DNA of 64,000 nucleotides from Planococcus halocryophilus (GCF_022489025.1 NZ_JAKVTG010000003.1:62001-126000), one strand, 5' to 3'. Shown: positions 20,309 to 30,241, counted from the stretch's first letter. Made by a program: numbers and translations. The notes: a model not told the origin generated them from the letters alone.

Positions 20309-22933
20309 ATGAAAAACTTGAAAGCAGAAGACATTAGACAAATGTATATCGATTTCTTTAAAGAAAAAGGTCACGACCAGGAGCCAAGTGCGCCGCTAGT
20401 CCCTTTTGAAGATCCGTCTCTATTGTGGATCAACAGTGGAGTGGCTACATTAAAAAAATATTTTGATGGCCGTGTGATTCCAAACAACCCGCGTATCGTC
20501 AACGCACAAAAATCGATTCGTACAAACGATATTGAAAATGTTGGGAAAACGGCACGTCACCATACATTTTTCGAAATGTTAGGGAACTTCTCAATTGGTG
20601 AGTACTTTAAAACGGAAGCAATTCACTGGGCTTGGGAATTCTTAACAGACGACAAATGGATCGGTTTTGATGCTGATAAATTATCGGTAACGATTCACCC
20701 AGAGGACGAAGAAGCATACGCGATTTGGTTGAACGAAGTCGGCGTGCCAGCTGAACGTATTATTCGTTTAGAAGGGAATTTCTGGGATATCGGTGAAGGT
20801 CCAAGTGGTCCAAACTCAGAAATCTTCTACGATCGTGGCGAAAGCTATGGCAATGATATGAGCGACCCTGAATTATATCCAGGCGGAGAAAACGAACGTT
20901 ATTTAGAAATCTGGAATTTGGTATTTTCGCAATTCAACCACAACCCAGATCATACGTATACGTTACTTCCAAAACAAAACATCGACACAGGAATGGGCTT
21001 AGAACGTATGGCTTGTGTTGCGCAAGATGTTCCAACTAACTACGATACCGATTTGTTTATTCCGATTATCGAAAAAACGGAAGAAATTTCTGGTAAGAAA
21101 TACGGAGAAAACGCTGAAATGGACATGGCCTTCAAAGTAATTGCTGACCATATCCGTACCGTAGCATTTGCAATTGGTGACGGAGCACTGCCATCAAATG
21201 AAGGTCGTGGCTACGTATTGCGCCGATTGTTGCGTCGTGCTGTTCGGTACGCGAAAAAACTAGGTGTGGAACAACCATTTATGTATGATTTAGTCCCAGT
21301 TGTTGGAGACGTGATGAAGAGTTTTTACCCAGAAGTTAGCGACAAGCAAGATTTTATAATTCGTGTGATGAAATTGGAAGAACAACGTTTCCATGAAACA
21401 CTTCACGACGGTTTAACTATTTTATCTTCTGTAATTGAAAAACAAAAAGCAGCTGGTCAAAGTGAAATTCCGGGTGAAGATGCTTTCCGTTTGTATGATA
21501 CGTACGGCTTCCCGGTTGAATTAACTGAGGAATACGCAGAAGAAGAAGGCATGGCTGTTGATCACAAAGGATTCGAAACAGCGATGCAAGAACAACGTAA
21601 TCGTGCACGAAATGCACGTCAAAACGTTAATTCAATGCAGTCTCAATCTGAAGTATTGGGGAATATTAAAGAAGCTAGTGAATTTATTGGCTATAGCCAA
21701 ACGGTTTCAGACGCTAACGTATTATTCATCATTAAAGACGGTGAGGTTGTTGAGAGCGCACAAGAAGGCGAAGAAGTTGACGTTATATTAGATCAAACAC
21801 CATTTTATGCAGAAAGTGGCGGTCAAATTGCCGATCGTGGAACATTGAGCAATGATTTAGTTCAAGTATCTGTGTTAAATGTTAAAAAAGCGCCTAACGG
21901 TCAAAACTTGCATTCTGTACGTATAGATACGGGAGAATTGACGAAATCGTCAGTGCTCGCACAGGTGGATGCTTCAGAACGTCGTCACACGGTGAAAAAC
22001 CACACAGCGACACATTTATTGCATCAAGCGTTAAAAGATGTTTTAGGAACTCATGTAAATCAAGCAGGGTCATATGTTGGACCAGACCGTCTTCGTTTTG
22101 ACTTTTCTCATTTTGGTCAAGTTACAAAAGAAGAACTTGAAACGATTGAACAAATCGTTAACGAAAAAGTATGGGACGGCATTGCGGTTCAAACAGGCTA
22201 TCATAACTTGCAAGAAGCAAAAGAAATGGGCGCGATGGCATTGTTCGGTGAGAAATACGGAGATGTTGTACGTGTTGTAGAAATTGGTGGATTTTCTCTA
22301 GAATTATGTGGTGGCGTCCATGTATTAAATACATCTGAGATTGGCTTATTTAAAATCGTTTCTGAAGGCGGCATTGGCGCAGGTATTCGCAGAATCGAAG
22401 CAGTAACAGGTAAAGGTGCATATGAAAACTTAAAAGATAGTGAGAACGTCTTAGAAAGCGCAGCTGGATTATTAAAATCATCTCCAAGAGATATGGTTCA
22501 AAAAGTACAAACTGTTCAAGCAGAGATGAAATCATTACAGCGTGAAAATGAGTCCTTGCTTGCGAAAGTTTCTAATGCGCAATCGGCAGGAATTTTAGAT
22601 GCAGCTCAAAAAGTTGGCGATATCACAGTTTTGTCGGTGAAGGTTGAAGCAAAAGACAATAACCAATTGCGTCAGATGATGGATGATTTGAAATCGAAAA
22701 TGGACAAAGCGGTTATTGTACTTGGTGCGACAGATGGAGACAAAGTAATGCTGGCAGCTGGAGTTACAACAGACTTGGCTGGTGGAGATTATCATGCAGG
22801 ACAAATCGTTAAACATGTGGCCGAGCAATGCGGCGGTAAAGGTGGCGGTCGTCCAGATATGGCGATGGCAGGCGCTAAAGATGCAAGTAAGTTAGACGAA
22901 GCACTAAAATCGGTTTACAGCTTAGTTAAATAG
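20309..22933 (+). CDS. alaS: Alanyl-tRNA synthetase
   Basis: This class II synthetase charges tRNA-Ala and edits misacylated products. The 874-residue protein has the class II core at the N-terminus (motif 2 region around [19 protein letters not shown]), the editing domain with HTATHLLH around 564-571 and the matching CGGVHV near 666-671 (zinc ligands), and a C-terminal C-Ala domain ending in the [11 protein letters not shown] segment. The ATG at 20309 follows AGAGGAGGAAG. It is controlled by the T-box leader. Confidence 0.98.
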   Translation: MKNLKAEDIRQMYIDFFKEKGHDQEPSAPLVPFEDPSLLWINSGVATLKKYFDGRVIPNNPRIVNAQKSIRTNDIENVGKTARHHTFFEMLGNFSIGEYFKTEAIHWAWEFLTDDKWIGFDADKLSVTIHPEDEEAYAIWLNEVGVPAERIIRLEGNFWDIGEGPSGPNSEIFYDRGESYGNDMSDPELYPGGENERYLEIWNLVFSQFNHNPDHTYTLLPKQNIDTGMGLERMACVAQDVPTNYDTDLFIPIIEKTEEISGKKYGENAEMDMAFKVIADHIRTVAFAIGDGALPSNEGRGYVLRRLLRRAVRYAKKLGVEQPFMYDLVPVVGDVMKSFYPEVSDKQDFIIRVMKLEEQRFHETLHDGLTILSSVIEKQKAAGQSEIPGEDAFRLYDTYGFPVELTEEYAEEEGMAVDHKGFETAMQEQRNRARNARQNVNSMQSQSEVLGNIKEASEFIGYSQTVSDANVLFIIKDGEVVESAQEGEEVDVILDQTPFYAESGGQIADRGTLSNDLVQVSVLNVKKAPNGQNLHSVRIDTGELTKSSVLAQVDASERRHTVKNHTATHLLHQALKDVLGTHVNQAGSYVGPDRLRFDFSHFGQVTKEELETIEQIVNEKVWDGIAVQTGYHNLQEAKEMGAMALFGEKYGDVVRVVEIGGFSLELCGGVHVLNTSEIGLFKIVSEGGIGAGIRRIEAVTGKGAYENLKDSENVLESAAGLLKSSPRDMVQKVQTVQAEMKSLQRENESLLAKVSNAQSAGILDAAQKVGDITVLSVKVEAKDNNQLRQMMDDLKSKMDKAVIVLGATDGDKVMLAAGVTTDLAGGDYHAGQIVKHVAEQCGGKGGGRPDMAMAGAKDASKLDEALKSVYSLVK

Positions 22934-22934
22934 G

Positions 22935-22963
22935 TTTAATAAATCCACGCTATCGGTTATAAT
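22935..22963 (+). promoter_or_regulatory. Possible promoter for the ireB-ruvX unit
   Basis: TTTAAT at 22935-22940 and TATAAT at 22958-22963 have a 17-base spacer, 60 bases before the ireB start. The -35 box is only moderate. Confidence 0.5.
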
Positions 22964-23022
22964 GAAAAACAGACAGCAGGAGCAATTATTTCTATTTAAA
23001 ATCCGAAAGCGAGGTGCTTGTC

Positions 23023-23289
23023 GTGAGTTCATTTGATCGCACAATGAAATTCGATTCGTCTGATGAGTCGATGGAACAAGAAGTCAAGCAAGTAATGCTT
23101 CAGGTACATTCTGCACTTGAAGAAAAAGGCTATAACCCGATCAATCAGATTGTCGGCTATTTATTGTCAGGTGATCCGGCTTATATTCCTCGCCATCAAG
23201 ATGCGCGAAATATGATTCGCAAACTGGAACGAGATGAAATTCTGGAAGAGCTTGTAAAGTTCTATATTAAAAAGAATAACGAGGAATAA
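23023..23289 (+). CDS. ireB: IreB / YrzL family regulatory protein (UPF0297)
   Basis: The 88-residue protein is a near-complete match in sense to the small YrzL/IreB family, with the characteristic [20 protein letters not shown] block in its middle. In Enterococcus, IreB is a substrate of the PASTA kinase IreK and negatively influences cephalosporin resistance; its role in Bacillales is not settled. The GTG at 23023 is chosen because GAGGTG ends 6 bases upstream and gives the family's length; the earlier GTG at 23014 lies inside that ribosome site. It overlaps the ruvX region as in nearly all Firmicutes. Confidence 0.93.
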   Translation: MSSFDRTMKFDSSDESMEQEVKQVMLQVHSALEEKGYNPINQIVGYLLSGDPAYIPRHQDARNMIRKLERDEILEELVKFYIKKNNEE

Positions 23290-23291
23290 TG

Positions 23292-23708
23292 ATGCGCATA
23301 ATAGGACTTGATGTTGGTTCAAAAACAATCGGAGTAGCCATTAGTGATCCGATGGGGTGGACAGCCCAAGGAATTGAAACCATCAAAATAAATGAAGCAA
23401 TTGAAGAATTCGGAATGCAACGCCTTGGTGAACTGATAAAGCAATATGAAGTGACCGAAGCCGTTGTTGGCTATCCGAAAAACATGAACAATTCAATTGG
23501 ACCACGTGCTGAAGCATCCGAAAGATTTGCAGCTTTACTAAAAGAAGCGTATAATATACCGGTGGTGCTTTGGGACGAGCGGCTAACGACGTCGGCAGCA
23601 GAGAAGATGTTGATCTCCGCAGATGTCAGCCGTAAAAACCGTAAAAAAGTGATCGACAAGATGGCAGCAGTAATGATATTGCAAGGTTATCTTGATTTTA
23701 AAAAATAA
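23292..23708 (+). CDS. ruvX: RuvX/YqgF family Holliday junction resolvase-like protein (YrrK)
   Basis: This 138-residue RNase-H-like protein has [13 protein letters not shown] near its start, [13 protein letters not shown] in the middle and [14 protein letters not shown] near the end, which hold the predicted acidic catalytic residues. E. coli YqgF acts in pre-16S rRNA processing, and some homologues cut Holliday junctions. Two start codons overlap the ireB stop (23289 and 23292); the second has better spacing from GAGGA and matches homologues (MRIIGLD). Confidence 0.93.
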   Translation: MRIIGLDVGSKTIGVAISDPMGWTAQGIETIKINEAIEEFGMQRLGELIKQYEVTEAVVGYPKNMNNSIGPRAEASERFAALLKEAYNIPVVLWDERLTTSAAEKMLISADVSRKNRKKVIDKMAAVMILQGYLDFKK

Positions 23709-23721
23709 TGAGGTGACGTAA

Positions 23722-24033
23722 ATGGAACACGGACAAGAACACATTACAGTCGTTGATGAAAACGGCAACGAGCAATTATTTGAAGTACTATTTACATTTG
23801 AGTCAGCAGACTTTGGAAAATCATATGTTTTGTATTTCCCAGTTGGCGCTGAAGAAGATGAAGAAGGCGAAATTGAAATCCATGCATCTTCTTTCACTGA
23901 AAACCCTGAATCAGATGAAACTACAGTAGGTGGCGGAGAGCTTCGCCCGGTAGAAACTGACGAAGAATGGGACATGATTGAAGAAATGTTAAACACGTTC
24001 CTTGACGAAGAAGAAGAAAACGAAGAGCTTTAA
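23722..24033 (+). CDS. yrzB: DUF1292 family acidic protein (YrzB)
   Basis: This 103-residue protein is highly acidic, with long Glu/Asp runs at residues 50-60 and at the C-terminus. It follows ruvX by 13 bases, as yrzB does in B. subtilis. The central [19 protein letters not shown] segment is typical of DUF1292. The function is unknown. An MVEH-like ATG start with AGGTGACG upstream supports the chosen start. A terminator follows. Confidence 0.9.
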   Translation: MEHGQEHITVVDENGNEQLFEVLFTFESADFGKSYVLYFPVGAEEDEEGEIEIHASSFTENPESDETTVGGGELRPVETDEEWDMIEEMLNTFLDEEEENEEL

Positions 24034-24041
24034 AATGTGAA

Positions 24042-24073
24042 GGACGGAATTGATTGTTGATTCCGTCTTTTTC
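24042..24073 (+). terminator. Terminator after yrzB
   Basis: GACGGAAT and ATTCCGTC form an 8-bp stem followed by a T-rich run, 10 bases after the yrzB stop. Confidence 0.88.
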
Positions 24074-24158
24074 TTTTGCGCACTTTTCTTGTATACTAGT
24101 AGAAGTTGTACAAAAATAGTCCGACTTCTGTAGAACAGAAAAGCTGGGGGGAAAACCC

Positions 24159-25283
24159 GTGGAAAAACAGACAAAGAAAGATATCATGTTTGAACGCATG
24201 AAAGAAAAGAAAAAGGAAGTGAGAGTCGTCCGACGCATTGTATTTATTATTGCGCTAGTCCTATTAATAATTATAGGAATTGCAGGCTTTCAAACTTATA
24301 ATTACATCTCCAATGCATTAGAACCGGTTGATCCGGATTCTGAAGAAATCATTACGGTGGAAGTACCAATTGGTTCGAGTTTGGACGGCATTGCGGCATT
24401 ACTTGAAGAAAATGGTGTAATAACCGATGCCCGGATTTACAAATACTATGTTAAGTTTAAAAACGAATCCGAGTTTCAAGCAGGCACGTATGACTTAGTG
24501 CAGTCAATGACATTGGATGAAATTACAGAGAGTTTGAAAACCGGTAAAGTTTACCACGAACCTCTCTATACCATCAATGTTCCAGAAGGCTTAACAGTAG
24601 AAGAAATTGCAGAAAATGTTATCGCTAAAAAAACCGACTATACGGCGGAAGAATTTTTAGAGAAAATTAAAGATCCTGCATATATTGAAGAATTAATGAT
24701 TAAGTTTCCTGATTTGTTAACAGATGAAATACTGGGTGAAAATATTCGTTATGCACTTGAGGGGTATTTATTTCCTGCCACTTATCCTGTGTACGAAGAA
24801 AATCCACCTCTAACAGTACTCATTGAACAAATGCTTGATACGACACAAGCAAATGTGATGCAATATCAACCTATATTAGAAGAAATGGAGCGGTCTCCAC
24901 ATTGGTTGTTAACGTTTTCTTCACTATTAGAAGAAGAAGCAACAGCACAATCGGATCGTCAAACCATCGCGAGCGTCTTTTATAATCGTTTAGAAATCGA
25001 TATGCCGTTGCAAACAGATCCAACAGTACTTTATGCAATGGGTGAACACAAAGATCGTTTGTTTAATACTGATTATGAATTTGAGCATCCTTATAGCACT
25101 TATCAAAATAAAGGGCTACCACCGGGGCCAATCGCAAATGCTGGATTATCTTCAATTGATGCAGTGCTCGACCCTGCTGAAACCGAATATTTTTATTTCT
25201 TGGCTGATAAAGAAGGCAAAAACCATTTTGCTAAAACTTATGAACAACATTTGGCTAACCGAGATAAATATATTGGCAATTAA
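24159..25283 (+). CDS. mltG: Endolytic murein transglycosylase MltG (YceG-like)
   Basis: MltG cuts nascent glycan strands at the membrane and sets their length. The protein has 374 residues: a basic cytoplasmic N-terminus, one membrane helix around 24-46, a LysM-like segment (VEVPIGSSLDGIAALLEENG), and the YceG catalytic domain with SSLLEEEAT, holding the catalytic glutamate, and the DMPLQTDPTVLYA motif. The start is GTG at 24159 after a G-rich site (CTGGGGGG); a later ATG at 24186 is possible. Position after ruvX-yrzB matches B. subtilis yrrL. Confidence 0.93.
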   Translation: MEKQTKKDIMFERMKEKKKEVRVVRRIVFIIALVLLIIIGIAGFQTYNYISNALEPVDPDSEEIITVEVPIGSSLDGIAALLEENGVITDARIYKYYVKFKNESEFQAGTYDLVQSMTLDEITESLKTGKVYHEPLYTINVPEGLTVEEIAENVIAKKTDYTAEEFLEKIKDPAYIEELMIKFPDLLTDEILGENIRYALEGYLFPATYPVYEENPPLTVLIEQMLDTTQANVMQYQPILEEMERSPHWLLTFSSLLEEEATAQSDRQTIASVFYNRLEIDMPLQTDPTVLYAMGEHKDRLFNTDYEFEHPYSTYQNKGLPPGPIANAGLSSIDAVLDPAETEYFYFLADKEGKNHFAKTYEQHLANRDKYIGN

Positions 25284-25290
25284 GAACCAC

Positions 25291-25324
25291 GAGAAGGAAG
25301 CGTCCTCGCTTTCCTTCTCTTTTT
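25291..25324 (+). terminator. Terminator after mltG
   Basis: GAGAAGGAA and TTCCTTCTC form a 9-bp stem with a T run, 7 bases after the mltG stop. Confidence 0.9.
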
Positions 25325-25374
25325 ATGATAATATTTGAATTGATTTTTGCGTAGTCGAAAAGGAGCTTTCTTGT

Positions 25375-25980
25375 ATGGTGAACAATCAATTATCTACAAC
25401 GCTACAAGCGATTCAGGACTATGCCATTGCGCATCATGTACCAATCATGGAAAATCAAGGTATTGAGGAACTTGTCGAACTTCTAAAAGCTCAACAGCCT
25501 GAAAAAATTCTTGAAATTGGTGCGGCGATCGGATTTTCCGCGATTAAAATGACTGAAGCTTTGCCAACCTGTACAGTAGATACAGTTGAACGCGACGATT
25601 CTCGCTATCAAAAAGCGCTAGAATTTATCGAGCAATCAGGTTTTGGAGACCGCATACGCATTTTTCATGCAGATGCATTAGAACTCTCACTTGCTGATTT
25701 GAAGCCGGAGTATGATGCGATTTTTATAGATGCAGCAAAAGGTCAGTATGAGCGATTTTTTGATAAGTATGAAGCTTTGTTGGCAAAGGACGGCATCATA
25801 TATTGTGATAATATGGCTATGCATGGCCTTTCAGATATACCACTATCGGAAGTGCCAAGAAGAAAGCGGACAATGATCCGTAATCTGGCGACTTTTAAAG
25901 AACATATGCTGAATGACGCTCGTTATGATACGGAATTATTATCATCGGGTGACGGCATTATGATTTGCAGAAAAAAATAA
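25375..25980 (+). CDS. trmR: tRNA 5-hydroxyuridine methyltransferase TrmR (YrrM)
   Basis: TrmR methylates 5-hydroxyuridine at position 34 of tRNA to 5-methoxyuridine using SAM. The 201-residue protein has an O-methyltransferase type 3 fold: SAM loop ILEIGAAIGFSAI at 45-57, an acidic motif TVERDD and the metal-binding FIDAAKGQY region. The ATG at 25375 has AAAAGGAG 9 bases upstream. In B. subtilis yrrM is followed by yrrN and yrrO (TrhP1 and TrhP2, which make the hydroxyuridine substrate); here udk follows after only 36 bases, so those genes are missing from this place. Confidence 0.88.
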   Translation: MVNNQLSTTLQAIQDYAIAHHVPIMENQGIEELVELLKAQQPEKILEIGAAIGFSAIKMTEALPTCTVDTVERDDSRYQKALEFIEQSGFGDRIRIFHADALELSLADLKPEYDAIFIDAAKGQYERFFDKYEALLAKDGIIYCDNMAMHGLSDIPLSEVPRRKRTMIRNLATFKEHMLNDARYDTELLSSGDGIMICRKK

Positions 25981-26016
25981 GCACATTAAAAAGATGTTTG
26001 CAGGGAGCTAAATGAT

Positions 26017-26640
26017 ATGTCTAAGAAACGGCCGGTCGTTATTGGAATCGCAGGGGGTTCGGGCTCGGGAAAAACGAGTGTAACGAATTCAATCTATGAA
26101 GTGTTTAAAGAAAACTCAGTTGTAGTAATCGAGCAAGACTATTACTATAAGGATCAAAGCCATTTGGCTTTTGAAGAACGTTTAGAGACGAATTATGACC
26201 ATCCATTGGCATTTGATACTGACTTGCTAATCGAGCATATTAATGACTTGCTTGAACGCCGCCCAATCGAAAAACCTATTTATAATTACGCACTTCATAC
26301 TCGTGCAGAAGAAACCGTAATTATTGAACCAAAAGATGTCATTATTCTAGAAGGCATATTAGTGCTTGAAGATTTACGCTTACGTGAATTAATGGACATC
26401 AAGCTGTTCGTAGATACAGATGGCGACCTTCGCATAATCCGTCGTTTATTGCGTGATATCAATGAACGTGGTCGGACAATTGATTCTGTCATTGAACAAT
26501 ATTTGACGGTTGTTCGTCCGATGCATAACCAATTTATAGAACCAACAAAACGTTATGCAGATGTAATTATTCCTGAAGGTGGACAAAATGAAGTAGCGAT
26601 TGATTTAATGGTTACAAAAATTAAAACTATTCTTGAATAG
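26017..26640 (+). CDS. udk: Uridine kinase
   Basis: Udk phosphorylates uridine and cytidine in pyrimidine salvage. The 207-residue protein has Walker [10 protein letters not shown] at 13-21, the EQDYYYKD substrate segment and the [11 protein letters not shown] motif. The ATG at 26017 follows CAGGGAGC. It is in the same place relative to greA as in B. subtilis. Confidence 0.97.
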   Translation: MSKKRPVVIGIAGGSGSGKTSVTNSIYEVFKENSVVVIEQDYYYKDQSHLAFEERLETNYDHPLAFDTDLLIEHINDLLERRPIEKPIYNYALHTRAEETVIIEPKDVIILEGILVLEDLRLRELMDIKLFVDTDGDLRIIRRLLRDINERGRTIDSVIEQYLTVVRPMHNQFIEPTKRYADVIIPEGGQNEVAIDLMVTKIKTILE

Positions 26641-26716
26641 ATTGTAAAACTATAATATGATGATACGAGACTGACGGATGCAGGCATCCAGGTCAGCAGT
26701 TGAAGGAGTGGGAAGA

Positions 26717-27193
26717 ATGGCTAACGAAAAACAATTTCCAATGACAGCTGCAGGAAAGCAGAAGTTGGAAGATGAATTAGACTTTTTGAAAACGATTAAA
26801 CGTAAAGAAGTGGTAGAACGTATTAAAATCGCGCGTGACTTTGGTGATTTGTCTGAGAACGCTGAATACGATTCAGCAAAAGAAGATCAGGCTTTTGTAG
26901 AAGGTCGCATTTCAACACTGGAATCGATGATTCGCAACGCGGTTATCATAAATGAAAACGAATCAAACAAAGATATCGTGCGTTTAGGAACAACTGTTAC
27001 ATTTATCGAAGTTCCAGATGGCGATCAAGAATCATATACTATTGTAGGTTCAGCAGAAGCAGATCCATTAGAAGGTCGTATTTCAAATGATTCTCCAATT
27101 GCGAAAAGCATGATCGGCCGCACAATCGGTGAGCGCGTCAAAGTGTTAACACCAGGCGGAGAAATGGAAATCAAGATTCTGTCAATCATGTAA
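26717..27193 (+). CDS. greA: Transcription elongation factor GreA
   Basis: GreA rescues backtracked RNA polymerase by stimulating transcript cleavage through its secondary channel. The 158 residues comprise the N-terminal coiled coil with [16 protein letters not shown] at its tip (acidic residues that act in the active site) and a C-terminal FKBP-like domain (residues 80-158). The ATG at 26717 has GAAGGAGTGGG upstream; an in-frame ATG at 26678 would add 13 residues without a site. Confidence 0.98.
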   Translation: MANEKQFPMTAAGKQKLEDELDFLKTIKRKEVVERIKIARDFGDLSENAEYDSAKEDQAFVEGRISTLESMIRNAVIINENESNKDIVRLGTTVTFIEVPDGDQESYTIVGSAEADPLEGRISNDSPIAKSMIGRTIGERVKVLTPGGEMEIKILSIM

Positions 27194-27199
27194 AAAAAA

Positions 27200-27232
27200 A
27201 GCGGCCATTCTATAAAAGGAATGGCTGTTTCT
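27200..27232 (+). terminator. Probable terminator after greA
   Basis: GGCCATTC and GAATGGCT pair around a short loop, followed by a modest T-rich tract. It is weaker than others in the window. Confidence 0.6.
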
Positions 27233-27328
27233 CATTAACAAAACTTTAGTTGAAACGAAATTATGGTTGAAACGTCAAATTTGTCATACGGATTTAATGG
27301 TAAACTATTTAAGAAAGGGGGACATCTA

Positions 27329-27994
27329 ATGTCTAACGAAGAAAAGCCGTATCCCTCTCGTTTGAAGAAAAAGAAAAATCGGTCAAACACGATTTTAAAT
27401 ATTATGATCGGTTTGGTATTCGCATTGATTCTTATTATTGGCGTATCGATGCTATTTAGTGGAGGAAATGATCAGGCCAAAGATCCTGAAGCCGTAGTAA
27501 TTTCACCTGAAACCGATGAACAAACGAGTGATTCAGGAGATAGCGAAGACGATAACGAAGAACAAGCTGAACCTACAGATGAAGAAAAAGAAGCAGCTAA
27601 AAAAGCTGATGAAGAAAAAGAAAAAGAAGAGGCTATCAAAGGTGGGACCATCACTCGTGAAGACTCAAGCGATCCAATCGTAGAAGAAACAGTGATTAAC
27701 ACGAGCTGGGAAGCGATAGGCACCGAGCAAAAAGGTGATCATGTTTCAGTTTATCAAAAAGATTCACAAGACTGGAATGAAAAAGTCAAAGCAGTTTCTT
27801 ATGCGACAGGATTAGACGCTAATAATATGTACGTTATGATGATAAAAAATGGCGGAGGTCCACAAAAGTCAGTCGCTACTGTGCAGTCTAAAGACGAATC
27901 AGAAAAATACCGTGTCCACCTAGAATGGGTTGACGGCGAAGGCTGGAAACCAGTGAAAATGGACGTCTTAAACACCTTGAAAGGCGCCTACTAA
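27329..27994 (+). CDS. yrrS: DUF1510 family membrane-anchored protein (YrrS)
   Basis: The 221-residue protein has a basic cytoplasmic N-terminus (PSRLKKKKNR), one membrane helix around 22-43, an acidic and Lys/Glu-rich linker of about 70 residues, and a conserved C-terminal DUF1510 domain (TSWEAIGTEQKGDHVSVY onward). The C-terminal domain should lie outside the membrane. The function is unknown. The ATG at 27329 has AAAGGGGG upstream; a longer frame from 27263 has none. In B. subtilis yrrS pairs with pbpI, which is not next to it here. Confidence 0.88.
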   Translation: MSNEEKPYPSRLKKKKNRSNTILNIMIGLVFALILIIGVSMLFSGGNDQAKDPEAVVISPETDEQTSDSGDSEDDNEEQAEPTDEEKEAAKKADEEKEKEEAIKGGTITREDSSDPIVEETVINTSWEAIGTEQKGDHVSVYQKDSQDWNEKVKAVSYATGLDANNMYVMMIKNGGGPQKSVATVQSKDESEKYRVHLEWVDGEGWKPVKMDVLNTLKGAY

Positions 27995-28011
27995 TCAGGC
28001 GTCTTTTTTTA
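27980..28011 (+). terminator. Terminator overlapping the yrrS stop
   Basis: GGCGCCT and AGGCGTC form a stem whose 5' arm lies in the last yrrS codons, with the TAA stop in the loop and seven T after it. Confidence 0.82.
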
Positions 28012-28068
28012 TGATTTCTACAACCAACACGTGAACAGGAAAATTCGAGAGAGATGAGGAATGGTCAA

Positions 28069-28773
28069 ATGAAAATCGGCGTAATTGGTGCGATGGAAGA
28101 GGAAGTTCAATTATTGAGAAGTAAGTTAGAAGATGCACGATCGGAAGAAATTGCAAAATGTGAATTTACGTTAGGTACATATGATGGGCAAGAAATTGTC
28201 TTATTAAAGAGCGGCATTGGTAAAGTTAATGCTGCTATGTCAACAACAATTCTTCTTCAACAATATCAGCCGGACATTGTCATCAACATTGGTTCAGCAG
28301 GTGGATTTGATGAGGAGCTTGAAGTAGGAGCAGTAGTCATTTCAGATGAGGTTCGCCACCACGATGTAGATGTTACGGTGTTTGGTTATGAAATGGGGCA
28401 AGTGCCACAAATGCCTGCAGCTTTTACTTCTAATGAAGAATTGATAGAACTAGCGATAAAAGCGGTAAAAGATATGGGACAACATGAATATGCAGTCGGT
28501 TTAATTGCGACAGGCGATTCGTTTATGAACGACCCGGAACGCGTTGCAAAAGTACGTGAAAACTTTCCAACGATGAAAGCAGCTGAAATGGAAGCGGCTG
28601 CCGTTGCGCAAGTTTGTTATCAGTTTGACGTAGCGTTTGTGGTAATTCGTGCATTATCAGATATTGCAGGGAAAGAATCTTCTGTGTCGTTTGATGAATT
28701 TTTGCCTAAAGCTGCAAAGCATTCAACTGAAATCGTCTTTAACGTCATTAGTCAATTAGCTTCACGTATTTAA
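28069..28773 (+). CDS. mtnN: 5'-methylthioadenosine/S-adenosylhomocysteine nucleosidase
   Basis: MtnN hydrolyses methylthioadenosine and S-adenosylhomocysteine to adenine and the thio-sugar, feeding methionine recycling and autoinducer-2 formation. The 234-residue protein has the conserved IGAMEEEV start, [22 protein letters not shown] and ALSDIAG segments of the family, with the catalytic Asp in the last. The ATG at 28069 has GAGGA 8 bases upstream. In B. subtilis mtnN lies in the CymR-repressed yrrT-mtnN-mccA-mccB operon; none of the other three genes is next to it here. Confidence 0.96.
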   Translation: MKIGVIGAMEEEVQLLRSKLEDARSEEIAKCEFTLGTYDGQEIVLLKSGIGKVNAAMSTTILLQQYQPDIVINIGSAGGFDEELEVGAVVISDEVRHHDVDVTVFGYEMGQVPQMPAAFTSNEELIELAIKAVKDMGQHEYAVGLIATGDSFMNDPERVAKVRENFPTMKAAEMEAAAVAQVCYQFDVAFVVIRALSDIAGKESSVSFDEFLPKAAKHSTEIVFNVISQLASRI

Positions 28774-28792
28774 TCTAGTGCATGGAATTGGC

Positions 28793-28834
28793 AAAAAAAA
28801 GCTGAGGACGTTTTCTCAACGTCTTCAGCTTTTT
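28793..28834. terminator. Bidirectional terminator between mtnN and pssA
   Basis: AAAAAGCTGAGGACG and CGTCTTCAGCTTTTT form a long stem with A and T runs on both sides, serving the convergent mtnN and pssA genes. Confidence 0.93.
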
Positions 28835-29372
28835 AAACTTTTTTCAATGTAAATGTACTGACCATTAATAAAGCGCAGATGATAAACAAGAACATGTATA
28901 CAACTGGTGAAAACATTGAAATTCCGAAATAAGATAAAGTTACAACGGTTCCTGCGGCTGTAATTGGCAATCCTGTGAAATACCCAGTGGATTCTGAGAT
29001 ATTGAAGCGCGCCAAACGGAAAGCGCCGGCAGAAATATAAAACACCGTAAATACCATTCCGACAAAGCCAAAGTCCGACAACACGAGCTGGTAAATTAAA
29101 ATTGCGGGTGCGACACCAAAAGATAGAATATCGCTCATTGAGTCGAGTTGTTTTCCTAAATCTGATTCTTGATTAAATTTTCTTGCCACCATACCGTCAA
29201 AGCGGTCCAAAAAAGCCGCAATAAATATAAATAGCACACTATAGCTATAAGATCCATTTAAAGTTGCCATAAGAGAAGCTCCGCCAAACAGCATATTGCC
29301 CACTGTAATAGTATTTGCGGTTTGCGACCTTAGCTTTTTTATGGTGTGATCCATTCTTTCTGTTATTAACAA
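28833..29372 (-). CDS. pssA: CDP-diacylglycerol-serine O-phosphatidyltransferase
   Basis: PssA makes phosphatidylserine from CDP-diacylglycerol and serine at the membrane. The protein has 179 residues with several membrane helices and the CDP-alcohol phosphotransferase motif DG-xx-AR-x8-G-xxx-D-xxx-D, visible in DRFDGMVARK and GKQLDSMSD. The start is uncertain: a TTG at 29372 lies at proper distance from a strong minus-strand GAAGGAGTG site, while the ATG at 29354 has only AGAAAG. I chose the TTG. It is divergent from psd, which uses its product. Confidence 0.9.
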   Translation of the reverse strand: MLITERMDHTIKKLRSQTANTITVGNMLFGGASLMATLNGSYSYSVLFIFIAAFLDRFDGMVARKFNQESDLGKQLDSMSDILSFGVAPAILIYQLVLSDFGFVGMVFTVFYISAGAFRLARFNISESTGYFTGLPITAAGTVVTLSYFGISMFSPVVYMFLFIICALLMVSTFTLKKV

Positions 29373-29467
29373 TGGAAAACACTCCTTCTTTTTTGAAAAC
29401 TTGTTCACTCTATTATACTGTGAAAGGTAAAAAAATGGTAGACTATTTTAGCAACGGAGGCATCTCT

Positions 29468-30241
29468 ATGAAAAAATACTTGTACCAACGTTCAATTGAA
29501 CTAACGAACGGCGCTTTCACTTCAAATCTAATTCGTCAATTTGCGAAGTCCCCTAAAAGCCGCCGGTTTATTCCAGGTTATATAAAGACTTATCAAATCT
29601 CAACACAAGATATAGAAGAACCATTAGATAGCTTTCCGACTCTCCATGATTTTTTTGTGCGCAAATTAAAGATAGCCGGTCGTCCGATTTCTGAGAGTGC
29701 AGTGGTATCTCCTGTAGATGGGAAAATTGAAATTGCTGGAGATTTGCAAGAAGGCACGAAGTTTCTGGTAAAAGGCCAGCATTATTCATTGGCAGACTTG
29801 GTAGGCGATCAAGCGTTGGCTGAACAATACCAAAATGGGAAATATGCAGTTCTTTATTTGTCGCCTGCTGATTATCATCGTATTCACAGTCCGGTAAACG
29901 GCAACGTGAAAAAACAATTTGTATGTGGGAAAAAATCATATCCGGTAAATGCAGCTGGCCTGCAGTATGGAAAATCTCCACTTAGTGGAAATTACCGGAT
30001 GATTACCGAATTAGAAACCGAATTTGGCAACATGCTAGTGGTTAAAGTTGGTGCGATGTTTGTTAATTCCATTAAACTTACAGAAACAGGGAACGTCTGG
30101 CAAAAAGGCAGTGAAGTAGGCTATTTTAGTTTTGGATCTACGGTTGTGCTATTTTTTGAAGAGAATTCCATCAAATTTGTCGAAGATATGTCTAATGGAC
30201 AAAGGATCAAGGTGGGAGAAACGTTAGCAAATATGGTATAA
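29468..30241 (+). CDS. psd: Phosphatidylserine decarboxylase proenzyme
   Basis: Psd converts phosphatidylserine to phosphatidylethanolamine. The 257-residue proenzyme has the self-cleavage site FGST near residues 223-226, where the serine becomes the pyruvoyl group, and the family motifs SPVDGKIE and SPADYHRIHSPVNG. The ATG at 29468 has GGAGG 6 bases upstream; an in-frame start at 29315 would extend into pssA without support. Together with divergent pssA it gives the two-step route to PE from a shared 95-base intergenic region. Confidence 0.95.
   Translation: MKKYLYQRSIELTNGAFTSNLIRQFAKSPKSRRFIPGYIKTYQISTQDIEEPLDSFPTLHDFFVRKLKIAGRPISESAVVSPVDGKIEIAGDLQEGTKFLVKGQHYSLADLVGDQALAEQYQNGKYAVLYLSPADYHRIHSPVNGNVKKQFVCGKKSYPVNAAGLQYGKSPLSGNYRMITELETEFGNMLVVKVGAMFVNSIKLTETGNVWQKGSEVGYFSFGSTVVLFFEENSIKFVEDMSNGQRIKVGETLANMV

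Noticed and set aside
21558-22280. Alternative-frame ORFs inside alaS
   Set aside because: Same-strand shadow frames within a conserved synthetase, with no ribosome sites.
23583-23996. 137-residue frame antisense to ruvX and yrzB
   Set aside because: Serine-rich product results from the reverse complement of acidic codons in yrzB.
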